64,000 nucleotides of DNA from Nitrobacter sp035546855 (GTDB taxonomy: Bacteria; Pseudomonadota; Alphaproteobacteria; Rhizobiales; Xanthobacteraceae): NCBI GenBank assembly GCA_035546855.1, contig DASZVY010000007.1, positions 1 to 64,000 on the forward strand, given 5' to 3'. The position numbers and the translations under genes are program-made. The notes under the pieces were generated by a model. It made no database searches. It saw only the letters and a program-made list of their open reading frames with translations, and was not told the origin of the DNA. This document shows positions 52,411 to 61,022 of the stretch, one piece after another (position 1 is the stretch's first letter; each line of letters starts with the position of its first letter).

Positions 52411-54462
52411 TTAACCGCCGCTCCGCGCGCGCCGGATGTCCGGCGGCGTGGCTTCCTCGACCAGCGCGGCGATGGCCTCGTCGGTTGGCAGGACCTTCTG
52501 ACCTTCGCTGCCCAAGCGACGCACCGACACGGAACGGCTCTCGGCTTCTTTCTTGCCGACCACGAGCAGCGCGGGGATCTTCGCCAGCGAGTGTTCGCGC
52601 ACCTTGTAGTTGATCTTCTCGTTGCGCAGGTCGATCTCCACCCGCAGTCCCGCGCGCCGCGCCGCCGCGGCGACCTCCCTGGCGTACGCGTCGCCGTCCG
52701 AGGTGATGGTGGTCACCACGACTTGAGTCGGCGCGAGCCAGAGCGGGAAGTTGCCGGCGAAATGCTCGATCAGGATGCCGATGAAGCGCTCCATCGAGCC
52801 GCAGATCGCGCGATGCACCATTACCGGCGCCTTCTTGCCGCCGTCGGCGTCGATGTAGAACGCGCCGAACCGCTCCGGCAGGTTGAAGTCGACCTGCGTC
52901 GTGCCGCACTGCCAGTCCCGGCCGATGGCGTCGCGCAGCACGTATTCGAACTTCGGGCCGTAGAACGCGCCTTCGCCGGGATTGATCTCGGTCTTGATGC
53001 GGTTGCCGGACTTGGCCTGGATCTGCGACAGCACCTTCTCCATCACACGCTCGGCGTGATCCCAGGCCTCGTCGGAGCCGACGCGCTTTTCAGGCCGCGT
53101 CGAGAGTTTGACCGTCAGTTCGCCCTCGAAGCCGAAATCGGCATAGGTCGACAGGATCAGGTCGTTGATCTTCATGCATTCGTCGGCGAGCTGGTCCTCG
53201 GTGCAGAAGATGTGGGCGTCGTCCTGCGTGAAGCCGCGCACGCGCATCAATCCGTGCATCGCGCCCGACGGCTCGTAGCGGTGCACGATGCCGAACTCGG
53301 CGAGCCGCAAGGGCAGGTCGCGATAGCTTTTCAGCCCGTGCTTGAAGATCTGCACGTGGCCCGGACAGTTCATCGGCTTGATCGCGAACCAGCGCTTGTC
53401 CTCGGCCTCGTCGCCGGCCGACTGCGCCGCGAACATGTTCTCGCGATACCATTCCCAGTGGCCCGACGTTTCCCACAGCGACTTGTCGAGCATCTGCGGC
53501 GCGTTGACCTCGTCGTAGTCGCCGGTGAGGCGGCGGCGCATGTAGGCGATCACGGCCTGGAAGATGGTCCAGCCTTTTGCGTGCCAGAACACCACGCCCG
53601 GACCCTCTTCCTGGAAATGAAACAGGTCGAGCTCGCGGCCGAGCTTGCGGTGGTCGCGCTTCTCGGCTTCCTCGATCTGCTTCAGGTAGGCGTCGAGGTC
53701 TTCCTGCTTCGCGAACGCCGTGCCGTAGATGCGCGTCAGCATCGGGTTGTTGCTGTCGCCGCGCCAGTAGGCGCCGGCCACCTTCATCAGCTTGAAGGCG
53801 TTGCCGATCTTGCCGGTGCTTGTCATGTGCGGGCCGCGGCAGAGATCGAACCAGTCGCCCTGGTAGTAGATCTTGATCGGCTCGTCGCCGGGGATGGCGT
53901 CGACCAGTTCGACCTTGAAGGCTTCGCCCTTGTCGCGGAACACCTGCTTGGTCTTTTCGCGATCCCACACGTCCTTGGTGAACGGCTTGTCGCGGGCGAT
54001 GATCTCGCGCATCTTCTTCTCGATCGCGGAAAAATCGTCCGGCGTGAACGGCTCGTTGCGGAAGAAGTCGTAATAGAAGCCGTTCTCGATGACGGGGCCG
54101 ATGGTCACCTGCGTGCCCGGCCACAGCGTCTGCACGGCCTCGGCCAGCACGTGCGCGGCGTCGTGCCGGATCAGTTCGAGCGCGCGCGGATCGTCGCGGC
54201 TGATGAATTCGATCTTCGCGTCGCGGTCGATCGGATCGGCGAGGTCGGAGACCACGCCGTCGAGCGCCATCGCCACCGTGCGCTTGGCGAGCGACGGCGA
54301 GATGCCCCTGGCGATGTCGACGCCGGTCGTATTTTGCGGAAACTGGCGCTGCGCGCCGTCGGGGAAGGTGAGCGTGATCATGTCGGCCTCGGCTGACGCA
54401 ATGGGCTTCAGGTTAGCGAGGCCGTACTGGAATCCGGACGTGGATTCGGGCTTGTCGGACAT
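52411..54462 (-). CDS. thrS: Threonyl-tRNA synthetase
   Basis: A 683-residue class II threonyl-tRNA synthetase: TGS domain near residues 28-90 (M-I-T-L-T-F-P-D-G), the SAD editing domain with H-D-A-A-H-V-L-A-E-A, the catalytic core with zinc ligands (Cys in M-N-C-P-G-H-V) and the anticodon-binding domain at the C-terminus (V-R-R-L-G-S-E-G-Q-K). It charges tRNA-Thr. The ATG at 54462 adds about 27 residues before the TGS domain; an ATG at 54381 is an alternative. No T-box is seen, as expected for this class. Confidence 0.95.
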   Translation of the reverse strand: MSDKPESTSGFQYGLANLKPIASAEADMITLTFPDGAQRQFPQNTTGVDIARGISPSLAKRTVAMALDGVVSDLADPIDRDAKIEFISRDDPRALELIRHDAAHVLAEAVQTLWPGTQVTIGPVIENGFYYDFFRNEPFTPDDFSAIEKKMREIIARDKPFTKDVWDREKTKQVFRDKGEAFKVELVDAIPGDEPIKIYYQGDWFDLCRGPHMTSTGKIGNAFKLMKVAGAYWRGDSNNPMLTRIYGTAFAKQEDLDAYLKQIEEAEKRDHRKLGRELDLFHFQEEGPGVVFWHAKGWTIFQAVIAYMRRRLTGDYDEVNAPQMLDKSLWETSGHWEWYRENMFAAQSAGDEAEDKRWFAIKPMNCPGHVQIFKHGLKSYRDLPLRLAEFGIVHRYEPSGAMHGLMRVRGFTQDDAHIFCTEDQLADECMKINDLILSTYADFGFEGELTVKLSTRPEKRVGSDEAWDHAERVMEKVLSQIQAKSGNRIKTEINPGEGAFYGPKFEYVLRDAIGRDWQCGTTQVDFNLPERFGAFYIDADGGKKAPVMVHRAICGSMERFIGILIEHFAGNFPLWLAPTQVVVTTITSDGDAYAREVAAAARRAGLRVEIDLRNEKINYKVREHSLAKIPALLVVGKKEAESRSVSVRRLGSEGQKVLPTDEAIAALVEEATPPDIRRARSGG

Positions 54463-54648
54463 CTGTCTCTCCTGTGGCTCACTCCTGCGAACGAGCGCAG
54501 GTAAGCGGGATGCTGGGATATAGCAGCCGATTCGCGGCTTGCAACGGGAGAAACGGCCCGCCGGCAGACTCATCGGTGCTTTGCGCTCTCGCGGGCGGGT
54601 TTGCGATATTTAGATGCAACTGCATTGAAGGTATGATACAAGCGCGCC

Positions 54649-55818
54649 GTGGCTCCCCGTTTCGCTCCCACCGCATTGATGCTCGGCAACCTCGTGACCG
54701 GCTGCGCCATCCTGGCGCCGGCGGGGATGTTGCCTGAACTGTCGTCCGGGCTCGGCATTTCGGTCAGCGACGCGGGACTGCTTATTACGTTCGGCGCGAT
54801 CGTTCTCTGCATCGGCTCGCCGCTGACGGCATGGCTGACGAGCCGGATCGAGCGTCGCACGCTGCTGGCGGCAACGCTGTTGACGCTGGCCGCGACCAAC
54901 GCCGCATCGGCCTTCGCGCCCAACTCTGCGACTCTCATGGCGATCCGCCTTGTCATGATGGCGGTCGGCGTCATCTTCACGCCGCAGGCCGCCGGCACCG
55001 CGAGCCTGATCGTCCCGCCCGAAAAGCGCGGCAGCACGATCGCCTACATCTTTCTCGGCTGGTCGTTGGCGGCGGCGGTCGGTCTGCCGCTGATCGCATT
55101 CGTTGCAAATCACTACGGCTGGCGCGCCGCCTATGGCGGCATCGGCGCCCTCGGGCTTGCCAGCTTCGTTCTGCTCGCGGCGCGGTTGCCGGGCGGATTG
55201 CGGGGCGTGCCTGTCGATCTCGCAACGTGGGTGGCGCTGGGACGCAACCGGATGATCGTGCTGCTTCTGTTGATCACGATGCTGCAGATGTCGGGCCAGT
55301 TCGTCGTCTTCACGTTCATGGGTCCGCTGCTGTCGAAGCTGGCCGGCGTCGGGCCGGATGCCATCGGTCTCGGCTTCGCTGCCTACGGCGTGTTCGGTTT
55401 CATCGGACTCGTGATCGCCACGCGCATCGTCGATGGATGGGGCGCTTACCGGACGTCGGTGCTCTTCACGCTATGCCTGTTCGCGGGAATGGCCGGCTGG
55501 GCCGTCACGGCCGGATCGTTTGTGCTGATGATCGCCTCCGTCGCGATCTGGGGGCTGGGTTTCGCATCCACCAATTCGATGCAGCAGGTGCGGCTGGTCG
55601 CCGCCGCGCCGGATTACGCGGGCGCATCGGTGTCGCTGAACACCTCGGTTCTCTATGTGGGGCAGGCGGTCGGGTCGGCGATCGGCGGCGCGCTGTTCGC
55701 CCGCGATCTGCTGTTCACCGCGGGATATGCGGCGCTTGCGTTCATCGCGGCGGCGCTGATGATCGTCATTGCTACCGGGCGAGGGGCCATTGTGAGTGGT
55801 CGCGTCAGTCCGCGATGA
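54649..55818 (+). CDS. MFS transporter (AraJ/PbuE-like efflux family)
   Basis: A 389-residue major facilitator with 12 hydrophobic segments and the short loops typical of the sugar/drug efflux (DHA1, AraJ-like) branch; S-R-I-E-R-R marks loop 2-3. The start is a GTG at 54649 (M-A-P-R-F-A-P-T-A), divergent from thrS. A weak ribosome binding site precedes it. Substrate unknown; relatives export purine bases, arabinose or drugs. Confidence 0.85.
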   Translation: MAPRFAPTALMLGNLVTGCAILAPAGMLPELSSGLGISVSDAGLLITFGAIVLCIGSPLTAWLTSRIERRTLLAATLLTLAATNAASAFAPNSATLMAIRLVMMAVGVIFTPQAAGTASLIVPPEKRGSTIAYIFLGWSLAAAVGLPLIAFVANHYGWRAAYGGIGALGLASFVLLAARLPGGLRGVPVDLATWVALGRNRMIVLLLLITMLQMSGQFVVFTFMGPLLSKLAGVGPDAIGLGFAAYGVFGFIGLVIATRIVDGWGAYRTSVLFTLCLFAGMAGWAVTAGSFVLMIASVAIWGLGFASTNSMQQVRLVAAAPDYAGASVSLNTSVLYVGQAVGSAIGGALFARDLLFTAGYAALAFIAAALMIVIATGRGAIVSGRVSPR

Positions 55819-55904
55819 AGGTCAGCATGCCTTGAACGGGACGCCGGGCACCTGAAGCGCCCGCGGGTGGAAGTTGCCGTCGCTGCCTGACCGAAAGGGA
55901 GATG

Positions 55905-56072
55905 TCACCACCGCGTGGTCTGGCCGGGAACGACAAAGGCTGTTGTTGACGGGGGAGCCGCAGGTTTTTCGCTGAAGTACATCCAGGCCGCGCCGATCGC
56001 GATCAGCAGGGTGACGGCCACAGCGAGATCGGCATAACGCGGATCGTGGTGGCCGCCGATGTTTCCGCCCAT
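55905..56072 (-). CDS. Small membrane protein, 55 residues
   Basis: A 55-residue frame with one membrane segment (D-L-A-V-A-V-T-L-L-I-A-I-G-A-A-W-M-Y-F), a short His/Gly-rich N-terminus (M-G-G-N-I-G-G-H-H-D) and a Pro/Thr-rich tail ending in Trp. AGGAGG lies at 56085-56080 on the minus strand, seven bases before the ATG, one of the best ribosome binding sites in the window. It lies 71 bases after yidD on the same strand. No homologue is recognised. The charge pattern (positive tail after the helix) gives no clear topology. Confidence 0.6.
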   Translation of the reverse strand: MGGNIGGHHDPRYADLAVAVTLLIAIGAAWMYFSEKPAAPPSTTAFVVPGQTTRW

Positions 56073-56143
56073 GATGCAACCTCCTGAGAGAGGTAGTCTT
56101 TAGGATCACCAACGCGGACGCACGGGCAGGGTTCCGGCGCGGC

Positions 56144-56476
56144 TCAGGGGCCGTTGACGCCGCGCCAGCGCCCGAATCGCCAGGGCAGGTACCACGTCGC
56201 GCCCGGCGGTCTCGCGGTGGGCACATTGTCGATCCCGGAGGTGCCCCAGGGCTGGCAGCGCAGCAGCCGCGCCAGCGTCATCCAGCCGCCCGCCCACAGC
56301 CCGAAACGCGCGATGGCTTCGTCGCCATAGACCGAGCATGTCGGCAGGTGCCGGCAGTTGAAGCCGACCAGCGGCGACAGCGTGTGCCGATATGCCCAGA
56401 TCATCGCGCGTCCGCCGTTGCGCGGCAGGTGCGCGATGGCGCGCGCGCAGTTCGGGCATTGCGACGACAGTTTCAT
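56144..56476 (-). CDS. yidD: Membrane protein insertion efficiency factor YidD
   Basis: A 110-residue YidD-family protein. The conserved core Y-R-H-T-L-S-P-L-V-G-F-N-C-R-H-L-P-T-C-S is at residues 29-48, followed by Y-G-D-E-A-I-A-R-F-G and G-W-M-T-L-A-R-L-L-R-C-Q-P-W-G. It helps YidC-dependent insertion at the inner membrane. It carries an N-terminal C-P-N-C pair, an addition found in several alphaproteobacteria. It is not next to rnpA/yidC here. Confidence 0.93.
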   Translation of the reverse strand: MKLSSQCPNCARAIAHLPRNGGRAMIWAYRHTLSPLVGFNCRHLPTCSVYGDEAIARFGLWAGGWMTLARLLRCQPWGTSGIDNVPTARPPGATWYLPWRFGRWRGVNGP

Positions 56477-56703
56477 GGGGTTCCTGGATTCATGGAGTCT
56501 TGGATCGAGCCGGCGCCCGGTTCCAGCCAGCGGAACTTTCGTGGCGGCAATTTCAACACACACGCTGAAATATCGCATGTTTTTGAAGGCGCTGCAGCAA
56601 AGCTTGTGGACGCCGGCGACTTCGGAAGTTACGATTCTTGTAATGTCCGCATGACAGGAACGTAACATCTCGTTTCCGCGTGCTGCGCGGAGAAGGAACC
56701 GGC

Positions 56704-57621
56704 TTGAGACTCCTGAGGTCGCTTGGATCAGGCGGCCGGGCACTTTTGTGTGCCATGGCCTTTTGCTGTGTCATGCCGGCCGTCACGGTCGCGCTGGACA
56801 ATGCGTCGCCGCCTTCCGCGAAGGAAGACCGCAGGTCGCCGATGCGGTTCAACTGGATCGCCTGTCAGCCCCATTGTCGCGGCTGGGTCAGCGCGGTCGG
56901 CATCGTGACGTCCGACACTCCCAAAAACTTCGATGCGTTCGCCGCCACGCGCGATCTGCGCGGCGCGACCGTCGTGCTGGATTCCAGCGGCGGCTCCGTC
57001 AACGATGCGATCGCGCTTGGGCGGCGCTGGCGCGACCTCGGCATGCTGACCACCGTCGGCACCACCGTGGTGACCAAGGGCCCGCACGGCGCGCGGGCAC
57101 GGATCGAACCGGACGCCTATTGCGAGTCCATGTGCGCGTTCATGTTGTTGTCGGGGACAATGCGCTATGTGCCTGACGCCGCGCATGTCCGGGTGCATCA
57201 GATCTGGATGGGCGATCGTGCCGAAGACGCCAAGGCGGCGAGCTACACGGCACAGGACCTGATGATTGTCGAGCGCGACGTCGGCCGTCTCGCCCAATAC
57301 ACGTTCGACATGGGTGGGGCGGGCGAGTTGCTGTCGATCGCGCTCAGCGTCCCGCCATGGGAGGATCTGCGCGAACTCACGCCGGTGGAGATGCGAAAGA
57401 CCAACCTCGTGACCACCGATGCCGTCGCCGATGTGCTCCCCCGCGATGATCGCTCGATATCTCCGGCGGTTGCCACGCGGGGCGTCAAGCCGGTGCAGGA
57501 TCGCTTCCTGGCCGGTGTCGCCGAAGCCGGATCCGCCGTCGCCGGCGGCACCCGGACCGCCGAGGCGCTGGCGCCGGCCGGGAACACGGCAGCGGCCGCC
57601 GCGACACAGCCGCAACATTAA
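56704..57621 (+). CDS. Periplasmic ClpP/SppA-fold protein (COG3904-like)
   Basis: A 305-residue exported protein with a signal peptide (about residues 1-31) and a ClpP/crotonase-like core: V-V-L-D-S-S-G-G-S-V-N-D-A near 93-105 as oxyanion region, then Y-C-E-S-M-C-A-F-M-L-L-S-G with the Ser flanked by two Cys that may be disulfide-linked. The C-terminal 60 residues are Ala/Pro-rich. The proposed start is a TTG at 56704, six bases after AGAAGGA; a GTG at 56680 is possible. Peptidase activity is plausible, not proven. Confidence 0.75.
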   Translation: MRLLRSLGSGGRALLCAMAFCCVMPAVTVALDNASPPSAKEDRRSPMRFNWIACQPHCRGWVSAVGIVTSDTPKNFDAFAATRDLRGATVVLDSSGGSVNDAIALGRRWRDLGMLTTVGTTVVTKGPHGARARIEPDAYCESMCAFMLLSGTMRYVPDAAHVRVHQIWMGDRAEDAKAASYTAQDLMIVERDVGRLAQYTFDMGGAGELLSIALSVPPWEDLRELTPVEMRKTNLVTTDAVADVLPRDDRSISPAVATRGVKPVQDRFLAGVAEAGSAVAGGTRTAEALAPAGNTAAAAATQPQH

Positions 57622-57663
57622 AGCGCGAGTCCAAGGGCTTGGATGGCAGAGGCTTGCGATGGT

Positions 57664-58122
57664 TCAGCTTTGCGTCGGCGCGAGTTCGCCGGATTTCGCC
57701 TCGATCTGGCCGATGGCGTCGACCACCGCATCGAAGGTGAGCATGGTCGAGGCATGCCGCGCCTTGTAGTCGCGGACCGGCTCGAGGAAGGCGATATCGG
57801 CCCACTTGCCGTCTTTGGGGGGAGGGCCGTTTTCCTTCAGCATCTTGCGCACGGTCTCGCGCAGGTCCCGCAACTCGGCCGCGGTCGAGCCGATCACATG
57901 GCTGGCCATGATGGAGGAGGAGGCCTGGCCCAGCGCACAGGCCTTCACGTCATGGGCGAAGTCGGTCACCACGGGCCCATCCATCTTGAGGTCGACCTTG
58001 ACGGTCGATCCGCACAGTTTTGAGTGGGCCGTGGCGCTCGCATCCGGAGCGTCCAGGCGGCCGAGACGTGGAATGTTACCGGCCAGTTCGATGATGCGCT
58101 TGTTGTAGACGTCGTTCAGCAT
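57664..58122 (-). CDS. Iron-sulfur cluster scaffold-like protein (IscU/SufU fold), third Cys replaced
   Basis: A 152-residue protein of the IscU/SufU scaffold fold. Cys37 (K-L-C-G-S-T-V) and Cys62 (A-C-A-L-G-Q-A-S-S) match two cluster ligands, but at the third position, R-H-x-C in IscU/SufU, it reads R-H-A-S (Ser125). This may be a normal trait of this branch or a loss of scaffold function. It is divergent from folE, a common arrangement in alphaproteobacteria. No iscS or suf genes are in the window. Confidence 0.8.
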   Translation of the reverse strand: MLNDVYNKRIIELAGNIPRLGRLDAPDASATAHSKLCGSTVKVDLKMDGPVVTDFAHDVKACALGQASSSIMASHVIGSTAAELRDLRETVRKMLKENGPPPKDGKWADIAFLEPVRDYKARHASTMLTFDAVVDAIGQIEAKSGELAPTQS

Positions 58123-58371
58123 GCGATTTTAAGACTTTGAATTCGCTGAAGGAGGCCGGGTTGACGCCTTGGCGGCGGGAACCTCCGCGCCTATATATGT
58201 GTCCGATGCCGGGAAATACAATCCGGTGATTTCCGCTCCCGGGATTGAGAATTCAATTCGGCGGGGACGATGTTATGATCAGGGGACCTCAGGCGTCCGG
58301 TGGCTTAACGTTGCTGCCCCGTCTGCCCGGTGACACTCCGGCCTCGCAAGGGCCGGTCGAACGGAGTGAAG

Positions 58372-59082
58372 ATGGACGCATTGATCAAGCCGCTGCGCGG
58401 AAACAAACCTTCCGACGTCAAATCCCATGAGACGCGGGCGCCGGATTTCCGCCCCGCCGAACTGGACCCTTCCGAGTTTCTGGCCGCCGCCGTTCGTCCC
58501 GACCAGCCGCGCCCGTCGCGGCAGGAGGCGGAGGCTGCGGTCAAGACCCTGCTCTCCTACATCGGCGAAAATCCGGATCGCGAGGGCCTGCTCGACACCC
58601 CGCGCCGGGTGGTCGAAGCCTACGACGAAATCTATCAGGGCTACCATCAGTGCCCGGCCGAAGTGCTGAACCGCACCTTCGGGGAGACGGCGGGCTACGA
58701 TGACTTCGTGCTGATCCGCGACATCGAGTTCACCTCGCAGTGTGAGCACCACATGATGCCGTTCTACGGCAAGGCGCATATCGCCTACACGCCGGTCGAG
58801 CGGGTGGTGGGGTTGTCAAAGCTCGCGCGGCTCACCGACATCTTTGCGCATCGCCTGCAGACCCAGGAGCATATGACCGCCCAGATCGCCGCCGCCGTCG
58901 ATGAGGTGCTGAAGCCGCGCGGCGTTGCGGTCATGATCGAGGCGGAGCATACCTGCATGTCGGTGCGGGGCGTCGCCAAGCATGGCGCGATGACCTTCAC
59001 CAGCCGCTTCACCGGCGTCTTCCGCGACAACCCGGCGGAGCAGGCGCGTTTCCTGTCAATGGTGCGAGGGACGCAGCGTTAA
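58372..59082 (+). CDS. folE: GTP cyclohydrolase I
   Basis: A 236-residue GTP cyclohydrolase I. Zinc ligands Cys and His are seen in S-Q-C-E-H-H-M-M-P-F and in E-H-T-C-M-S-V-R-G-V; V-V-G-L-S-K-L-A-R and Q-T-Q-E-H-M-T-A-type segments are typical. It makes dihydroneopterin triphosphate, the first step to folate. The N-terminus has a nonconserved extension of about 45 residues. The ATG at 58372 follows CGGAG. A hairpin overlaps its stop codon, and hisI follows 31 bases later. Confidence 0.95.
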   Translation: MDALIKPLRGNKPSDVKSHETRAPDFRPAELDPSEFLAAAVRPDQPRPSRQEAEAAVKTLLSYIGENPDREGLLDTPRRVVEAYDEIYQGYHQCPAEVLNRTFGETAGYDDFVLIRDIEFTSQCEHHMMPFYGKAHIAYTPVERVVGLSKLARLTDIFAHRLQTQEHMTAQIAAAVDEVLKPRGVAVMIEAEHTCMSVRGVAKHGAMTFTSRFTGVFRDNPAEQARFLSMVRGTQR

Positions 59083-59109
59083 TCCCTCGCAGGAATTTCT
59101 CGAGGGATT
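59081..59109 (+). promoter_or_regulatory. Hairpin between folE and hisI covering the hisI ribosome binding site
   Basis: AATCCCTCG (59081-59089) pairs perfectly with CGAGGGATT (59101-59109) around an 11-base loop. The left arm overlaps the folE stop and the right arm contains the GAGGGA ribosome binding site of hisI, four bases before its GTG. Confidence 0.55.
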
Positions 59110-59113
59110 TCCC

Positions 59114-59557
59114 GTGTCTCAACCGACATCGTTATCCGAAGCCGAACGTGAGGAGGGGCTGGTGTTGCGGCCCCGCTTTGATGCCTCGGGGCTCGTCACC
59201 TGTGTTGCGACCGACGCTGCGAATGGGGACGTGCTGATGGTCGCGCACATGAACGACGAGGCGCTGCGCCGCACGATCGAGTCCGGCGATGCTTGGTATT
59301 ACAGCCGCTCGCGCAAGGCGTTATGGCGGAAAGGCGAGAGTTCGGGTCAGGTTCAGCGCGTGGTCGAGATGCGGATGGACTGCGATCAGGACGCGATCTG
59401 GATCAAGGTCGAGCAGCAGGGCGCGGCGTGTCATACCGGTCGCCGCTCGTGCTTCTATCGCACCGTGACCAAAGGCGAGGCCGGCGAAGCGAAGGTGTCG
59501 TTCGTCGATGCGGAGCGGCTGTTCGATCCGGCCGCGGTCTATGGCAAGGGCCACTGA
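59114..59557 (+). CDS. hisI: Phosphoribosyl-AMP cyclohydrolase
   Basis: A 147-residue HisI of the single-domain type (no HisE part). The Mg ligands D-C-D-Q-D lie near residues 88-92, and zinc-site Cys residues in G-A-A-C-H-T-G-R-R-S-C-F-Y. It opens the adenine ring in step three of histidine synthesis. The start is a GTG at 59114, with GAGGGA at 59102-59107 inside a hairpin. Linkage to folE is common in this group, although the pathways differ. Confidence 0.95.
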   Translation: MSQPTSLSEAEREEGLVLRPRFDASGLVTCVATDAANGDVLMVAHMNDEALRRTIESGDAWYYSRSRKALWRKGESSGQVQRVVEMRMDCDQDAIWIKVEQQGAACHTGRRSCFYRTVTKGEAGEAKVSFVDAERLFDPAAVYGKGH

Positions 59558-59569
59558 CATTCCCGGACG

Positions 59570-59584
59570 TTAACCTTCCGTTAA
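59570..59584. promoter_or_regulatory. CtrA-type site TTAA-N7-TTAA(C)
   Basis: TTAAC at 59570 and TTAACC at 59581 with seven bases between the TTAA cores, 13 bases after the hisI stop and 122 bases upstream of the lytic transglycosylase ATG. Confidence 0.65.
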
Positions 59585-59706
59585 CCATAATCTCCCACGG
59601 TGCGCTGAAGCGATCGCTGTCGCTCCGGTGGGAGCCGGCCTGCAGTCCGTCGCTGACATTGCGCCGTGAGGGCGTGCGGTCGTTTCGCGGGGAGCGGGAG
59701 ACCAAG

Positions 59707-60738
59707 ATGACTGTCGATGCTGCCAACGCCGCAGCCGGCGCCGATCCGTCGCGCGCCGGACTGAGCGGCATTTTCAGCGGAATCGCCAACGCCATCCGGC
59801 AGGCGGCGGACGCCACCGGCGCGAGCTTCGAATACCTGCTCACGACCGCCAAGATGGAGTCCAATTTCAATCCTCAGGCCACGGCGAGCACGTCCTCGGC
59901 CAAGGGCCTCTATCAGTTCATCGATCAGACCTGGCTTGGCACCGTGAAGGAGGCGGGCCCGGCGCTCGGCTACAACGGTTATGCCGCCGCCATCACGAAA
60001 TCTCCGTCGGGTACGTATTCGGTCAGCGATCCCGCGACCCGCGACGCCATTCTCAAGCTGCGCGACGATCCGGCGATCGCCTCGGCCATGGCCGGCGTTC
60101 TGACCCAGTCCAACAGTTTCAAGCTGACGGGCCAGATCGGCCGCCGTCCGACCGACAGCGAACTCTACATGGCGCATTTCATGGGCGTCAGCGGCGCCGC
60201 GAAATTGATCGCCAATGCCGAGGACAATCCGCAAGCCTCGGGCGCGCGCCTGTTTCCCAATGCCGCAGCCGCCAACCGCTCGATCTTCTACGATCGCGAC
60301 GGGCGCGCGCGCAGCGTGTCCGAAGTTTATGCCGAGCTCGACCGGCGCTACGCGGTTGCGGCCAACGCTCCGGCCACGCGCATGGCCATGGCGACGTTTG
60401 GCGTCAGCGCGCCTGCTGCGGTTGCATCGACCGATCTCGATACGTCATCGAGCAATGCCGCGTATCTGTCGCGCCTTCCCGATGTGCGGACGGTAGCGCC
60501 GGCTCAAGGGGCGTCGCCGACCGCAGCATCCGCGCCGGCCGCGTCGTCGTTCCGCTCGCTGTTTCAGGTCGGCGAGCGCAGCGAGCCGGTCTCGCCCGCG
60601 ATCCGGCAGTTGTGGGCGCATCCGTCCGCCGTCGCCACGGCGACCGATCCTGCAGTCAACACGCAAACGCAGCCCGGCAGTCTGCAGCCGTTCGATCTGT
60701 TCAGCGACCGCAGCGGGAAATTCAGCGGCAGCGTCTGA
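59707..60738 (+). CDS. Lytic transglycosylase domain protein
   Basis: A 343-residue protein with an SLT-type lysozyme fold: catalytic Glu in A-K-M-E-S-N-F-N-P-Q-A, then S-S-A-K-G-L-Y-Q-F-I-D-Q-T-W. The C-terminal 150 residues are Ala/Ser-rich and of low complexity. No classical signal peptide is seen, and the N-terminus A-A-N-A-A-A-G-A-D is atypical; similar proteins in this group may be exported with flagella or the divisome. A full CtrA site lies 122 bases upstream. It cleaves murein glycan strands. Confidence 0.88.
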   Translation: MTVDAANAAAGADPSRAGLSGIFSGIANAIRQAADATGASFEYLLTTAKMESNFNPQATASTSSAKGLYQFIDQTWLGTVKEAGPALGYNGYAAAITKSPSGTYSVSDPATRDAILKLRDDPAIASAMAGVLTQSNSFKLTGQIGRRPTDSELYMAHFMGVSGAAKLIANAEDNPQASGARLFPNAAAANRSIFYDRDGRARSVSEVYAELDRRYAVAANAPATRMAMATFGVSAPAAVASTDLDTSSSNAAYLSRLPDVRTVAPAQGASPTAASAPAASSFRSLFQVGERSEPVSPAIRQLWAHPSAVATATDPAVNTQTQPGSLQPFDLFSDRSGKFSGSV

Positions 60739-60817
60739 TCGCGACAGGATCGACTGATATGGGATCATGCAGGCATCACCCTGAGGCGCGTGTCCTCCGA
60801 GCTTGACCAAAAATGAG

Positions 60818-60920
60818 CCGTCATCGTCCGCGAACGCGGACGATCCAGTAATCGAGGAGGTCGTGAAGGAAACCGAGGCAATTTGAATACTCGATACTCC
60901 GCGTTCGCGGAGTATGACGG
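60818..60920. repeat. Dispersed palindromic repeat, CGTCCGCGAACGCGGAC type
   Basis: Left hairpin CGTCCGCG-AA-CGCGGACG and right hairpin ACTCCGCG-TT-CGCGGAGT, bounded by CGTCATC and TATGACGG, with CCAGTAATCGA inside as in the repeat at 14229-14325. It follows the lytic transglycosylase gene. Confidence 0.75.
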
Positions 60921-61007
60921 CTTTCTTGTTGGACGGTTATCGAGAAAGGCGGATCAGGCTCTCAACATGGCGGCAGCCATTCATCGCATCCACGCGGCCT
61001 CATTTCG

Positions 61008-61022
61008 TTAATCAAACGTCAA
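61008..61022. promoter_or_regulatory. CtrA-type site with one mismatch (TTAA-N7-TCAA)
   Basis: TTAA at 61008 and TCAA at 61019 with seven bases between, 108 bases upstream of the DUF2336 gene. Confidence 0.4.

Noticed and set aside
52591..54396. 601-codon frame antisense to thrS
   Set aside because: Val/Ala/Asp-rich shadow of a highly conserved synthetase gene.
54463..54648. T-box or other riboswitch in the thrS leader
   Set aside because: No specifier loop or T-box sequence is visible, and T-boxes are not expected in alphaproteobacteria.
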